Assembly (NCBI RefSeq): GCF_014803385.1
Contig: NZ_JACYFC010000003.1
Span: forward strand, 372,001 to 436,000
Length of the DNA stretch: 64,000 bases
Direction of reading: 5' to 3'
Origin: Marinomonas colpomeniae
GTDB lineage: Bacteria > Pseudomonadota > Gammaproteobacteria > Pseudomonadales > Marinomonadaceae
Below, piece by piece: positions 1 through 9,826 of this stretch; position 1 is the stretch's first letter, and each line of letters begins with the position of its first letter. A program made the position numbers and the translations under genes. The notes under the pieces were generated by a model. The model was not told where the DNA came from and did not search any database. It worked only from the letters and a program-made list of their open reading frames with translations.

Positions 1-1
1 A

Positions 2-1414
2 GAGCGTATTTTAGAGTTTTTGGCTGTTCAGCAGCGAGTGAAGAAAGTAAAAGGGCCTGTTTTGTGTTTGGTTGGACCGCCAGGCGTGGGTAAAACATCA
101 TTGGGTCAATCAATCGCGAAAGCGGTGAATCGTCAATACGTTAGGATGTCACTTGGTGGGGTTCGAGATGAAGCTGAAATACGTGGGCATCGTCGAACTT
201 ATATTGGTTCTATGCCGGGTAAATTGCTGCAGAAATTAGCGAAAGTAAAAGTTAAAAACCCACTGTTTTTGTTAGATGAAATTGACAAAATGGGTATGGA
301 TCAGCGTGGTGATCCTGCTTCTGCTTTATTAGAGGTGCTCGATCCAGAGCAAAATCACACCTTTAATGATCATTACCTTGAAGTGGATTATGATTTATCT
401 GATGTGATGTTTATTTGTACTTCTAACAGTATGAATATCCCAGGTCCATTACTTGATCGTATGGAAGTAATTCGTATCCCAGGTTACACAGAGGATGAAA
501 AATTAAACATAGCAAAACGTTATTTATTACCTAAGCAAATTAAATTGGCAGGTCTTAAAGAAAGTGAAATTCAAGTAACAGATGAAGCCTTAATGGATGT
601 GATTCGTTACTACACAAAAGAGGCTGGTGTTCGTGGATTAGAGCGAGAGCTAAGTAAAATTTGTCGTCGTGTTGTTAAAAAACAAACCCTAGCTAAGGGT
701 AAAAATATAAAAGCAGTCGAAATTTCGAGTGAAAATTTAGAAGAATTTTCCGGTGTTCATAAATTTAGTTACGGAAAAGCAGAAGAAAAAAATCAAATTG
801 GACAGGTTACTGGTTTGGCTTGGACGTCTGTTGGTGGTGAATTATTGACCATTGAGGCGGCTGGTGTGGTTGGTAAAGGGCGTCATGTTAAAACGGGTTC
901 GCTTGGCGATGTGATGCAGGAATCCATTCAGGCGGCTCTAACAGTTGTTAGAAGTCGAGCAACTGGTCTTGGAATTGATGAAGATTTTCATGAAAAAACA
1001 GACCTTCATTTACATGTTCCTGAAGGGGCAACTCCGAAGGATGGGCCAAGCGCTGGTGTGGCTATGTGTGTTGCCATCGTCTCTGTTTTGGCTAAAGTGC
1101 CCGTTAAGGCTTCTGTGGCGATGACTGGGGAGATTACTCTTCGTGGAGAGGTGCTACCTATAGGTGGACTGAAAGAGAAGCTTCTGGCTGCTCACAGGGG
1201 AGGAATAAAAACAGTAATAATTCCTCAAGAAAATGCTCGTGATTTGAAAGAGATTCCTGATAACATTAAAGCGGATATCAAAGTGGTTCCTGTTAAATGG
1301 ATTGATGAAGTACTTGATATCGCATTAGAGTATATTCCTTCGCCAAAAAAGGTAGAAAGTTTACCGTCGAATGAAAAAACTGTTGATGAACAAGAAACTG
1401 TAAGTCATCATTAA
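2..1414 (+). CDS. lon: Lon protease, C-terminal part (5' truncated by window edge)
   Basis: This is the ATPase and protease part of the ATP-dependent cytosolic Lon protease, which degrades misfolded and regulatory proteins. The frame is open from base 2, so the N-terminal substrate-binding domain lies outside the window. The AAA+ module shows Walker [10 protein letters not shown] (bases about 74-100) and Walker [10 protein letters not shown]. The C-terminal Ser-Lys protease domain has the catalytic serine in [11 protein letters not shown] (Ser codon 1049-1051) and the lysine in IGGLKEKLL. The reading frame ends normally, with a short variable tail. hupB follows after 136 bases, the usual lon-hupB order of gammaproteobacteria. 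The identification is secure. Confidence 0.97.
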   Translation, partial: ERILEFLAVQQRVKKVKGPVLCLVGPPGVGKTSLGQSIAKAVNRQYVRMSLGGVRDEAEIRGHRRTYIGSMPGKLLQKLAKVKVKNPLFLLDEIDKMGMDQRGDPASALLEVLDPEQNHTFNDHYLEVDYDLSDVMFICTSNSMNIPGPLLDRMEVIRIPGYTEDEKLNIAKRYLLPKQIKLAGLKESEIQVTDEALMDVIRYYTKEAGVRGLERELSKICRRVVKKQTLAKGKNIKAVEISSENLEEFSGVHKFSYGKAEEKNQIGQVTGLAWTSVGGELLTIEAAGVVGKGRHVKTGSLGDVMQESIQAALTVVRSRATGLGIDEDFHEKTDLHLHVPEGATPKDGPSAGVAMCVAIVSVLAKVPVKASVAMTGEITLRGEVLPIGGLKEKLLAAHRGGIKTVIIPQENARDLKEIPDNIKADIKVVPVKWIDEVLDIALEYIPSPKKVESLPSNEKTVDEQETVSHH

Positions 1415-1428
1415 AGTCATATCCTGTG

Positions 1429-1458
1429 TTGACAGGGAGTAGGTTGGGCTTGTATAAC
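1429..1458 (+). promoter_or_regulatory. Sigma-70 promoter for hupB
   Basis: A perfect -35 box TTGACA (1429-1434) is separated by 18 bases from a near-perfect -10 box TATAAC (1453-1458). It lies in the lon-hupB gap, about 90 bases before the hupB start, which leaves a sizeable 5' leader. The match is seen directly in the sequence; that it is the main hupB promoter is inferred. Confidence 0.65.
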
Positions 1459-1550
1459 TTCTCGCTCGGCCTTGTGAGTAGGCATTTATATTTTATATTG
1501 AGCCGAAAATAATTCTAAGGAACAACGACAATATACTGAAGGGGTACAAC

Positions 1551-1826
1551 GTGAACAAATCTGAATTAATTGATGCTATTGCGGCGTCTGCTGATCTATC
1601 TAAAGCTTCTGCAAGTAATGCTCTTGACGCTACTTTGAAATCAATCGAAGCAGCTTTGGCAAAAGGTGACCAGGTTACACTAGTTGGTTTTGGTACTTTT
1701 GCAGTTAAAGAACGTGCGGCACGTACAGGCCGTAACCCTCAAACGGGTGAAGAAATCCAAATTAAAGCAGCGAAAGTACCTGGCTTCAAAGCCGGTAAAG
1801 GTCTTAAAGATAGTGTAAATATCTAA
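1551..1826 (+). CDS. hupB: DNA-binding protein HU-beta
   Basis: This is a small histone-like nucleoid protein that bends DNA as a dimer. Its 91 residues are the normal HU length. The family signature is present as [21 protein letters not shown], followed by the ARTGRNP arm that enters the DNA minor groove. The start is GTG at 1551, which gives the canonical N-terminus [11 protein letters not shown]. It has its own upstream promoter and is followed within 22 bases by a tRNA-Asp gene, so the two may share a transcript that ends at the terminator at 1934-1968. Placement directly after lon is typical. Confidence 0.97.
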   Translation: MNKSELIDAIAASADLSKASASNALDATLKSIEAALAKGDQVTLVGFGTFAVKERAARTGRNPQTGEEIQIKAAKVPGFKAGKGLKDSVNI

Positions 1827-1848
1827 GACGCTGTAAACTAATGTTTTT

Positions 1849-1925
1849 GGAGCAGTAGTTCAGTTGGTTAGAATACCTGCCTGTCACGCAGGGGGTCGCG
1901 GGTTCGAGTCCCGTCTGTTCCGCCA
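1849..1925 (+). tRNA. tRNA-Asp (anticodon GTC)
   Basis: The 77-nt cloverleaf has acceptor arms GGAGCAG and CTGTTCC (one G-T pair), then discriminator G and an encoded CCA. The anticodon loop CTGTCAC gives anticodon GTC, and the T arm contains GGTTCGAGTCC. It lies between hupB and ppiD, with a hairpin terminator nine bases downstream. Confidence 0.97.
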
Positions 1926-1933
1926 TTAGACAC

Positions 1934-1968
1934 AAAAGGTGTATTCCGAGCGGAATGCACCTTTTTTA
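1934..1968 (+). terminator. Rho-independent terminator after tRNA-Asp
   Basis: The stem is formed by AAAAGGTGTATTCC and GGAATGCACCTTTT around a GAGC loop, with one internal mismatch and a following T run. It separates hupB/tRNA-Asp from ppiD. Confidence 0.85.
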
Positions 1969-2001
1969 TTTGCCATTTAATTAACTTATTCGGAGGCAGT
2001 A

Positions 2002-3825
2002 ATGCTCCAAGATATCAGAGACAAGTCACAAGGCATTGTGGTAAAGATCATCGTTGGTTTTATCGTTGTGACTTTTGCTCTATTTGGCGTAGATGCCTTG
2101 GTTACTAGCTTTAATTCTTCAGAAACTGTTGCTGAAGTTGATGGTGTTGAAATAACACGAACTCAGATGCTACAAGGTGCTGAGACACAACGTCGTCAAT
2201 TAATTTCAGCGATGGGTAGTCAAATCACCCCTGAATTATTGGAAGATAATCTATTGCAGCGTCGTGCTTTGGACGAATTGGTTCAACGTGCCGTATTAGC
2301 AAACCAAGCAACAGAGTTAGGTTTAGGTGTTTCTGATGCTCAAGTTGATGCTTATTTATTACAATCTGAGCAATTTCAAACGAATGGCCAGTTCGATCAA
2401 AATAAATATCTTAATTTCATTCGCTCTTTAGGTTTTACACCATTAGCTTTTAAAGAGCGTATAAAACAAGATGTTTTGATTCAGCAGCCGCGTAATGCAA
2501 TAGCAGGTTCTGAATTTGTTCTGCCATATCAGGTAAATGGTATATCAACCTTGCAGTCGCAAGAGCGATCTTATGACTATGTTTCCTTCTCTCTAGCGGA
2601 TGAATCGGAAAATACGAGTGTTTCTGATGATGAGCTGCTCGCATATTATGAAGCGAACAAGGAAAGCTTTAAAACACCTGAGCAAGTTAAAGTAAATTAC
2701 GTTGTTATTTCTAGCACGGATTTTTATAGCAAAGTGAAAATTACTGATGCAGAGCTGCAGGATGCTTATCAGGCTTCTATTTCTGGATTTTCGTCTGAAG
2801 AAAGACTGGCGTCACATATTTTAATTGAGACATCTGATAGAAGTGATGAAGACGCTCAAAAACGACTTTCTGAGATTCAAGAGAAACTGAATTCAGGGGT
2901 TAGCTTTGTTGATTTGGCGGCTGAGTATTCAGATGATATTGGTTCAAAGAATGATGGTGGTAATCTTGGCTATGTTGAAAAAGGATTAATCGGCGATGAG
3001 TTCGATGCTGCTCTTTTCTCTATGGAAAAAGGCGATGTGAAATCTGTTAAAGGTCAATTTGGTTATCATTTAATTGAACTGAATGACATTGTTTCAGCTG
3101 ATGTACCAAGTTTTGCTTCTAAAGAGGCAGAGCTAACACAAGAACTTGTAGCGACAAAAGCTAAAGATGCTTTGCTAACAGCTCATGAAGATATTACTGA
3201 TTTGGCCTACGCTAGTGACAAGTTAGACGTTATCGCAAAAGAATATGATGTTGATGTTCTTCAAAGTGCTTATTTTGGCCGAGATGGTGGCTCTGATGAA
3301 ATCACAAGTAGTGCTGTGGTGGTTGCCGCTGCATTTGATGTGTCTGTATTGGAAGACAATCAAAATAGTAATTTGATTGAGCTAAATGATGATCAAGTGG
3401 TTGTGTTGCATTTGAATGATCATAAACCAGAAGCGTTCCAGGCATATGAAGAAACAAAAGAACAAGTGACTTCTATTGTTGTGCAAAATAAAGCGTTGGC
3501 ATCTCTTCAAGAGAAAGCAGAAGCTGCGAAAGCTTCAGAAACCACTGTATGGTCTTCTGTGGTGAATGCTAAGCGTGGACAAGATGAATTAACATCATTG
3601 GCGTTTACTTTGCCACACCCAGCTGAAGAGCCGGTTATGGCGGTTAAAGGGCTTTCTTCAGGTGACCTTGCATTAATTAGGTTAAATAAGGTCGAGGCTG
3701 GCCAAGAGTTGGTGTCAGATGATCAAAAACTTGCTTATGAGCAATACTTGAATCAGATTCAAGCTAACTTGAGTTCCCAAGGACAGCAGAGCTATTTACA
3801 AGGTAAAGCGACTATAGAGCGTTAA
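2002..3825 (+). CDS. ppiD: Periplasmic folding chaperone PpiD (SurA/PpiC family)
   Basis: This inner-membrane-anchored periplasmic chaperone assists newly secreted proteins near the Sec translocon. It has 607 residues, close to the usual PpiD length. The N-terminus is a short cytoplasmic stretch MLQDIRDKSQG followed by one membrane segment (about residues 12-33), then a SurA-like N-domain. A parvulin-type PpiC domain (about residues 265-365) contains ASHILIET, GGNLGYV and GYHLIEL. A long C-terminal region follows. The ATG is preceded by GGAGG. PpiD parvulin domains are often catalytically inactive, so a chaperone role is more likely than isomerase activity. The position after hupB is conserved in the group. 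Confidence 0.93.
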   Translation: MLQDIRDKSQGIVVKIIVGFIVVTFALFGVDALVTSFNSSETVAEVDGVEITRTQMLQGAETQRRQLISAMGSQITPELLEDNLLQRRALDELVQRAVLANQATELGLGVSDAQVDAYLLQSEQFQTNGQFDQNKYLNFIRSLGFTPLAFKERIKQDVLIQQPRNAIAGSEFVLPYQVNGISTLQSQERSYDYVSFSLADESENTSVSDDELLAYYEANKESFKTPEQVKVNYVVISSTDFYSKVKITDAELQDAYQASISGFSSEERLASHILIETSDRSDEDAQKRLSEIQEKLNSGVSFVDLAAEYSDDIGSKNDGGNLGYVEKGLIGDEFDAALFSMEKGDVKSVKGQFGYHLIELNDIVSADVPSFASKEAELTQELVATKAKDALLTAHEDITDLAYASDKLDVIAKEYDVDVLQSAYFGRDGGSDEITSSAVVVAAAFDVSVLEDNQNSNLIELNDDQVVVLHLNDHKPEAFQAYEETKEQVTSIVVQNKALASLQEKAEAAKASETTVWSSVVNAKRGQDELTSLAFTLPHPAEEPVMAVKGLSSGDLALIRLNKVEAGQELVSDDQKLAYEQYLNQIQANLSSQGQQSYLQGKATIER

Positions 3826-3860
3826 GCTTCTATTTATTATTAACTTTTTGTAAATAATAA

Positions 3861-3898
3861 AAAAGCCACTCACTTAATAAAAGTGAGTGGCTTTTTTT
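3861..3898. terminator. Bidirectional terminator between ppiD and the DyP peroxidase
   Basis: The near-perfect stem AAAAGCCACTCACTT / AAGTGAGTGGCTTTT has A and T runs on both sides. It can therefore stop the plus-strand ppiD transcript and the convergent minus-strand peroxidase transcript. Confidence 0.88.
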
Positions 3899-3920
3899 GT
3901 AGCAAAAACAATGGTTTGTT

Positions 3921-4835
3921 TTATAGAGATGTAAACCAATCAATAGCTGGTACAAAAAACGCTTGCCCTGTTGTTGCTGTGGTGTATTTCATTAGATGGT
4001 CTGTATTACCATCCTGATCGCCTTTTACCATGCTCTCTAGCATTAGATTAAACGTAACAGGGCTCTTGCTGTAACTGGCAAACATTAAACCTCTCTCTTT
4101 TAGTGACGCGAATGGCATGCTATGGCGAAGAATTTCCATAGAGCGTCCATCTTTGTCTTTTAGAGAGGTTCGTTTTGTGTGAGCGTGAACCGACTTATCT
4201 GCAGAAGCATATTCTTGATTATCTTTCTTGGTACGTCCATAAGTATCTTCTTGAACTTTAATATCTTGCTTTTCCCACTTATCTAAATTGTGTACAAAGC
4301 GCATCAAATTGAAATAAGAGCCGTTCTTAAAATCTGGATCTTCATCACCAACCAGTGCAACACTTTTTCGTTGCTCACCTTCTGGATTTTCTGTGCCATC
4401 AACAAAACCTGTGAGGTCTCTGTTGTCTTTGTATTTAAAACAACTTACTTCATCTACCAAAGATACGCTTGATCCAAAAGCAGAATAAAGCCTGTTACCA
4501 AGCTGATAAGTTGCGTCATGACGTGACGAGCGAATATGTAATACAAGATCAACATCGGTTGGAGTGATCTCTACTTCTTTACCTTTAATGTGTGGAAAAG
4601 CAGCAAGTTGGCTTGGTTGTTTAGAATCGAGCGTGTTCCATATTTGGTGACTTATTCCTATCGAAGTGTGTAGTTCAGCATCTGGAAACTCTTGTTTAAT
4701 TTCATCGATAATCGTCGGAGTTGAAGCGAGTACCGCTTTTATTTTGTCAATTTCTGAACGATTAACGTTTAGTGTGATGAAAAGAGCGTCACTTGATGCT
4801 TCGGCGATAATTCCAGATTGAAATGATGTCGTCAT
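3921..4835 (-). CDS. DyP-type haem peroxidase (YfeX-like)
   Basis: The family comprises dye-decolourising haem peroxidases, ferredoxin-like folds that use H2O2; the cytosolic YfeX-like branch has no export signal, as here. The 304-residue length fits YfeX-type proteins. The hallmark GxxDG motif is seen as GFVDGTENPEG near residues 142-152, and the C-terminal half contains KSVHAHTKRTS, the region of the proximal haem histidine. Its physiological substrate is unknown; peroxide defence or porphyrin oxidation are possibilities. It lies downstream of batD, 27 bases from that gene's stop, so it could be read from the MoxR/Bat operon. Confidence 0.88.
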   Translation of the reverse strand: MTTSFQSGIIAEASSDALFITLNVNRSEIDKIKAVLASTPTIIDEIKQEFPDAELHTSIGISHQIWNTLDSKQPSQLAAFPHIKGKEVEITPTDVDLVLHIRSSRHDATYQLGNRLYSAFGSSVSLVDEVSCFKYKDNRDLTGFVDGTENPEGEQRKSVALVGDEDPDFKNGSYFNLMRFVHNLDKWEKQDIKVQEDTYGRTKKDNQEYASADKSVHAHTKRTSLKDKDGRSMEILRHSMPFASLKERGLMFASYSKSPVTFNLMLESMVKGDQDGNTDHLMKYTTATTGQAFFVPAIDWFTSL

Positions 4836-4862
4836 AAGAGTCCTTGTGAGCGTTGTTTAATA

Positions 4863-6683
4863 TTAAAAATTTGGATAAAGCGTTTTTAGTTGACTGGCCT
4901 GTGATGGTTTAGCTTGGCCACTTGTGTATTCTTCTAGTGCAACCGCAAGGGGGTCGCCTTGCCATTCATGTATTGGGTTATTCGAGTAAAGCATTAACTC
5001 AGCTTCCATTAAAAGTTGAGTTACATGAACTGAGGTTAATCGTTTTATATCATCGACACTGTGAATTTCATTGTCCCCCCAGCGATGTCTAGCCCATTCC
5101 AAAAGGCTTGGTCTAAGTTGGGGGAGGTTGTTTTGTTGGCAGCATGTGATTAACACTCTATACGCACTATGCTCATCTGTTGTGCTTAATGGTGCAAACT
5201 CTTGCAGTGTTGGTACATGATTGCTGGCCTCTAAGATATTAGCTTTCCTCTTTTTAAGCCATAGAACTAACCATACTACCAGCATACAAAGTGCCAAAAT
5301 AAGTAATGCAGCGATTAGGTAGTCTTTAAGTGATAGTGTGTTATCTGTTTGAACTAATTCAATTTTTACAATACCAGGTTCATTGGATTGAGTTGTTTCT
5401 TTAATCGGTTTTTTTGCAAGTGAAATGGGCGCTACTGAGCGAGGTTGTGCCGCAAGAGGTTCATTGATCGTATTTTTAGGGGGCTTTGTTGTTTCTTTGC
5501 TGTCTGGTAAAGGCGCAATACTAACGCTCTTGGTTGATGCGGTCGCTGTGTTAATAGCTCTTTTTCCTGTATCCCAGTATGTAAGGTTGATATCTGGTAA
5601 TGAAAGCGAGCCTTCCTCTGTTGGAACCACTTCAACAATAATGGTTTGTGTGCCGATCGCTCCATTTACTGTTTTTTGAGTGTTGAACTTTGGAGGCTTT
5701 GGATAAAGTTTATAGCTTCGTGTGCTGTTTAAATCCAGTGTTGGGATCTGTTCTGGTAGAGCGCCAGCCGCTTCAATATTAATTGTCCAAATTAGAGTAT
5801 CACCAATTCTTGGTGAGTCGCTAGTTTGTTCTAATGATGTAGATACACGGACATTTTGACTTGGTAGCCAGGAGTCACTTGAATAACTTGCAGGGATAGG
5901 TAGTACTTGAAGTTTAAGTGGCTCACTTTGGACTTTTATCAACCTTCTTCCAGACGATGTACTTATCATGGCTTGTAGTGTTTGTGGTGGTATAGAAAGC
6001 GTTCCACTACTTTGAGGGAAGGCTAAGTATTCTTGAGTACGTACCTGATATTCTGAACCATTAATAGTTTCGTAATTCATTTGGTCATCAATAAGTCTTT
6101 CGATGACTAGGTCCGGATGAGAAGGTACAGAGCGGTTGGCATTTTGCAAAGCGACTGAGGTGTAGAGTTTGACGCTTAAAATAACTTCTTGTTGTAGGTA
6201 GGGCTCTATCTCAGACACTTCTGTCTTTATGATGACAGGAGGGTTGCCGTTACTGTCCATTAATTGAGGTGAGTTTTTGACGACTACATTAATAATGTGT
6301 GATTCATGGTCCCCTATTTTAATAGGAGGGATTTCAAAGGTTCCTACCGCTTTAGGCCTTAATGAAACTACCCAAAAATTCAAGGTAGTGCTTGTGCCTA
6401 AGTTGAAACCGAATTGGCCGTTCTGGCTTTTGCCAAGCACATCAAAATCACGTTGTAGAGGGGTTAAATCTGGGCCGTTGCCTGTGTCGCTGAAATCGGC
6501 TCGCAGAGTAAGTTGTATAATGTCATTTTCAGTAACAGTACTTTTGTTTAACGATGCGATAACACTGGCTGCGTAAAGGGTGTTTGATAATGTGGCGAGC
6601 AACAGCCCAGTCATCAGTGCTAAAAGCAACCGATAGGCTTTATTTTTTTGTATAAATAAAAGAAAATGTTGCTTTACTACCAT
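4863..6683 (-). CDS. batD: BatD-like membrane protein of the aerotolerance operon
   Basis: Last gene of the MoxR/Bat operon. The 606-residue protein starts with a hydrophobic signal or anchor (about residues 15-38, ending in LYAASVIA). A long beta-rich periplasmic part of the BatD/oxygen-tolerance family follows, then one membrane segment near residues 455-475 (ALLILALCMLVVWLVLW) and a cytoplasmic C-terminal tail. Its start overlaps the upstream BatB-TPR gene by 7 bases, which implies translational coupling. Bat proteins are thought to act with MoxR ATPases in envelope stress or complex maturation; the exact substrate in this organism is not known. Confidence 0.85.
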   Translation of the reverse strand: MVVKQHFLLFIQKNKAYRLLLALMTGLLLATLSNTLYAASVIASLNKSTVTENDIIQLTLRADFSDTGNGPDLTPLQRDFDVLGKSQNGQFGFNLGTSTTLNFWVVSLRPKAVGTFEIPPIKIGDHESHIINVVVKNSPQLMDSNGNPPVIIKTEVSEIEPYLQQEVILSVKLYTSVALQNANRSVPSHPDLVIERLIDDQMNYETINGSEYQVRTQEYLAFPQSSGTLSIPPQTLQAMISTSSGRRLIKVQSEPLKLQVLPIPASYSSDSWLPSQNVRVSTSLEQTSDSPRIGDTLIWTINIEAAGALPEQIPTLDLNSTRSYKLYPKPPKFNTQKTVNGAIGTQTIIVEVVPTEEGSLSLPDINLTYWDTGKRAINTATASTKSVSIAPLPDSKETTKPPKNTINEPLAAQPRSVAPISLAKKPIKETTQSNEPGIVKIELVQTDNTLSLKDYLIAALLILALCMLVVWLVLWLKKRKANILEASNHVPTLQEFAPLSTTDEHSAYRVLITCCQQNNLPQLRPSLLEWARHRWGDNEIHSVDDIKRLTSVHVTQLLMEAELMLYSNNPIHEWQGDPLAVALEEYTSGQAKPSQASQLKTLYPNF

Positions 6684-8356
6684 GGGTTTAGCCCATCCTC
6701 TTGCCTAAATCGATTTTCATTACGTTTTTCTTGATGCTGATACCAAAGCTTTCTTTGAAGAAGTAATCCTGGGTCGTCTTGGATTTGTCTTAACCATTGG
6801 TTCAGTGCTTGCGTTTTTTCTTTATTCAACTTTTCCTTTGCTGAATCTTTTTCGTGTTGCTGTTCTGTATTTTCGCTTGGTTCATTATCCTCAGGTGTTT
6901 TCTTTTTGTCTTGTTTTTTGCTCTCTTTATTATCTTTTTTTGACTCTAGGGGCTCTTTTTGATCATTTTTTTCATTAGAGTCTGATTTATTCTGTTTTTT
7001 CTCTTTTTTACGTTCCTGTTGTTCTAAATACGTCAGATTCTCTCTTGCAGCATCAAGTGCCGGATCTTGCTCTAAGGCTTTTTGATAGGCTTGGATAGCT
7101 TTTTTTGTTTCGCCAGATAGCGCTAACGCATTACCTAAATTGTAGTTTTCAGTCGCGTTTCTATCGAGTTCATCAAGCGCTTCAATGGTTGATGTGTAGT
7201 TTTCTAGTGCGTAAGAGGAGGCTGCCTTCCAGTCGGGCTGTGTGAAAAGCTGCTCGGCTTTCTTCCAGTTACCTTGATCAACAGCCTGTTGGGCTTTTTG
7301 GTCTTGAGTTAAGAACCAGCCCAATGGGGACGCTTCTAGTTTTTCAGAAGGGAGGCTCAATAAGGTGAGGAAAAACATCAACACCATGCCTCTTCTAAAT
7401 TGAAACGCAAGCCAGAATAAAAATGGTAAGGCAAACCAATGGCCTTGATCTGTCCAGTTGATGCTTTTGTTTTGGGCTTTCTCTGTTTGTTGGTTGCTCA
7501 ATGATAAATTGGTTATTTTTGCTAATTCAGAGGTTGTTAGTCGGCCATGATAAAAGTTGCCATCTAGGGATTCAGTTAGTTTTTTTAAATTATTAACAGG
7601 CGTAATAGGTACTATATTCTTTCCGTTCTGTTTCAATGTTCTTCCATCAGGAAGTTCAATAGTCGACGGTTTCTCTGTACCAATAGCGATAAGATCTAAC
7701 TTAATATTTAAGCCATTTAATAACTTAGGAATTTGTTGCTGATCCTTTGTGCTTAAGCCATCTGTAAAAATGATTAAGTGAAAGGGAGTTGAGTCACCTT
7801 TATTAAGAGATAGGGCTGTTTCTACTCCGTTGCTTAGATTACTTCCATATACCGGCATAATAATAGGTTCTAACGCCAGTAAAAAGTGAGTAATAGTCTC
7901 TCTATCTTGACTAAAAGGACTAATAACAAACCCTTCGCCTGCAAAGGCCACTAATGCTATTTCACCTTCTTTAGTTTGTTCTAAAATATCTCGTACAGTC
8001 TGTTTCAACTGAGTCTGACGATTAGGCTTTATGTCGGTAGCGTACATAGACAGAGATTGATCGACGATTAAAATTGTTTTTTGAGTACTTGCAAACATAA
8101 CCGCAGGATTTTTTGTCCAGCTAACACCAGCTAGACCAATCCAGCAGAATAAAACTGCTATTAGCCCTAGCCACTTATTTACATTGCTAACGTTATTTTT
8201 GTATTCCAAATGTTTGAGTAAATTAGGGTCTATTACTTCGTTTAATGAATTTTTTACTGAGGAACTAGATTGCACTACAAAAGCTAGTAGTAGTGAAATA
8301 GGAATGGCAAAAAGCCAAAAAGGACGTTCAAAATGAATCAAATCAAAAAGTATCAT
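6677..8356 (-). CDS. batB: BatB-TPR fusion: VWA-domain membrane protein with TPR and Lys-rich tail
   Basis: This 559-residue fusion combines a BatB-like von Willebrand A domain with a BatC-like TPR part. Two N-terminal membrane segments precede the VWA domain, whose MIDAS motif DQSLS (DxSxS) binds a metal ion. Two further hydrophobic segments follow near residues 305-340, then TPR sequence such as NYNLGNALALSGETKKAIQA (about 405-425). The next roughly 75 residues are very rich in Lys, Glu, Asp and Asn and are probably disordered. It overlaps batA by 4 bases (ATGA) and batD by 7. Such BatB/BatC fusions are known in gammaproteobacteria. Confidence 0.87.
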   Translation of the reverse strand: MILFDLIHFERPFWLFAIPISLLLAFVVQSSSSVKNSLNEVIDPNLLKHLEYKNNVSNVNKWLGLIAVLFCWIGLAGVSWTKNPAVMFASTQKTILIVDQSLSMYATDIKPNRQTQLKQTVRDILEQTKEGEIALVAFAGEGFVISPFSQDRETITHFLLALEPIIMPVYGSNLSNGVETALSLNKGDSTPFHLIIFTDGLSTKDQQQIPKLLNGLNIKLDLIAIGTEKPSTIELPDGRTLKQNGKNIVPITPVNNLKKLTESLDGNFYHGRLTTSELAKITNLSLSNQQTEKAQNKSINWTDQGHWFALPFLFWLAFQFRRGMVLMFFLTLLSLPSEKLEASPLGWFLTQDQKAQQAVDQGNWKKAEQLFTQPDWKAASSYALENYTSTIEALDELDRNATENYNLGNALALSGETKKAIQAYQKALEQDPALDAARENLTYLEQQERKKEKKQNKSDSNEKNDQKEPLESKKDNKESKKQDKKKTPEDNEPSENTEQQHEKDSAKEKLNKEKTQALNQWLRQIQDDPGLLLQRKLWYQHQEKRNENRFRQEDGLNPW

Positions 8357-9351
8357 GAACGACTCCTTTTACGCCAAATTAGCCGTTTAGAAACGATAAT
8401 TGATAGGCTAAAAAAAACAATTGAGCCAAATGCTAGCCAATGAAATAAGCTTGTTAGAGGACGTTGCCAAATATCTTCGGCTGGAGTGGGTTCTAATTCG
8501 TCAAGGGTTTGGTAAATGTTTTGCAAGTCCTCTGTGCTTTTGGCGCGGAAGTATTGTCCGCCAGTTTCTGCAGCAATGTTTCTTAGCAATGTTTCATCTA
8601 AATCACGAGAGGGGTTGACCTGCCTTTTTCCAAAAAAGCTTTGGACCAGCATAGTATCTGCTCCAATACCAATTGTGTGTATACGAACGTCTTGTGATGC
8701 CGCAAAAGTAGCCGCTTGTTCGGGTTTTACACGACCTGCGGTGTTTGCTCCATCCGTCATTAATATAAGTACTTTTTTATCCGAAGGCTTGTCCTCTAAT
8801 CGTTTAATACCTAACCCAATCGCATCGCCTATGGCTGTTTGCTCTCCAGCAAAGCCGATTTGAGTCTCTTGAACGAGCTGATTAATAGTATTTGTATCAA
8901 AGCTTAATGGTGCTTGAAGGTAGGCCTTGGAGCCAAACACAATAATGCCAATACGATCACCACTGCGTGCTTTTATAAAGTCTGACAGAACAGATTTTGC
9001 AGATTCGAGTCGATTCGCTGTTTGGCCGTTTAAGCTCATGTCAGTGACTTTCATACTGCCCGATAAGTCGAGTGCAATTAATAAGTCACGACCTGATGGT
9101 GTTATTTTTGTTGGTTCGCCCAACCAAGTTGGCTGGGTTAAAGCGGCAACTAATAAAATCCAAGCAATAGTTAAATTCAAAAGACGCCAAGAAAAAAGAT
9201 TAGAAACCGATTTTATATCTTGGTGATGAATTAACTGAGCTGTATTCCCCCACCAAATACCATCACCTTTAGGTTTTGTTTTTGGAAGAAAATACATTAT
9301 CAACGGCACGGGTAAAAAAAGTAAAAACCAAGGCCAAGAAAGCTCAAGCAT
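8353..9351 (-). CDS. batA: BatA-like VWA-domain membrane protein
   Basis: The 332-residue inner-membrane protein has two N-terminal hydrophobic segments (residues about 6-22 and 58-75), a VWA domain, and a C-terminal membrane segment (about 305-325). The metal-ion-dependent adhesion site is intact: DLSGSM (DxSxS), the conserved Thr in GEQTAIGDAIG, and LMTDGANTAG. VWA proteins next to MoxR ATPases are believed to act as adaptors for the AAA+ machine. It overlaps the DUF4381 gene by 8 bases and batB by 4, so the three are almost certainly co-translated. Confidence 0.9.
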   Translation of the reverse strand: MLELSWPWFLLFLPVPLIMYFLPKTKPKGDGIWWGNTAQLIHHQDIKSVSNLFSWRLLNLTIAWILLVAALTQPTWLGEPTKITPSGRDLLIALDLSGSMKVTDMSLNGQTANRLESAKSVLSDFIKARSGDRIGIIVFGSKAYLQAPLSFDTNTINQLVQETQIGFAGEQTAIGDAIGLGIKRLEDKPSDKKVLILMTDGANTAGRVKPEQAATFAASQDVRIHTIGIGADTMLVQSFFGKRQVNPSRDLDETLLRNIAAETGGQYFRAKSTEDLQNIYQTLDELEPTPAEDIWQRPLTSLFHWLAFGSIVFFSLSIIVSKRLIWRKRSRS

Positions 9352-9826
9352 GGTGCTTCCTTACCCAATGGAGGGTTGTCTTTAGTATGGCGCTACGTTG
9401 CTCAGGTGTTAACTTAATTTGATGTCGATAAGGTCCATTAATAAAATCATTTCCAAGTGACGAGAATCGATATTTTACAGGCATATCGCCGTCTATTTTT
9501 TCTAACAACGTGACACTTGGTAAAGCAGCGATGAGATATTTACCTTCACTTATAAGGCAGCGACGAATTATTTCATGACAGAGCGAAATGCAGTCTTTGT
9601 CCGGTAACTCATCGGTGATATTGGAAATAACCGCAAGCGCTTCTCGACGATAGGCTCGTTTTTTGTAAGCTTTGTATTTGTAGAAAACTAAAGTGCCGAT
9701 TAATAAAATTATCGCGACTAATATAAGCCAAGTCCACCAAACCGGTGGCCACATAGGAATTGATTGAGGTAGTAAGTAGGCTTTGTTTGGCAGGTCTATA
9801 CTTGTTTGTATTGGGTCGGCAGCCAT
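9344..9826 (-). CDS. DUF4381 membrane protein of the Bat operon
   Basis: The 160-residue protein has a short N-terminal periplasmic stretch with the family's PIPMWPPVWWTW pattern. One membrane segment follows (about residues 29-50), then a cytoplasmic domain that ends in a basic tail. DUF4381 proteins occur between the DUF58 and VWA genes of MoxR operons; no biochemical role is established. The start codon shares its A with the stop of the DUF58 gene (TAATG), and the end overlaps batA by 8 bases. Confidence 0.82.
   Translation of the reverse strand: MAADPIQTSIDLPNKAYLLPQSIPMWPPVWWTWLILVAIILLIGTLVFYKYKAYKKRAYRREALAVISNITDELPDKDCISLCHEIIRRCLISEGKYLIAALPSVTLLEKIDGDMPVKYRFSSLGNDFINGPYRHQIKLTPEQRSAILKTTLHWVRKHHA

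Noticed and set aside
8516..8863. 115-codon plus-strand frame
   Set aside because: Fully antisense to batA, whose VWA motifs are clear.
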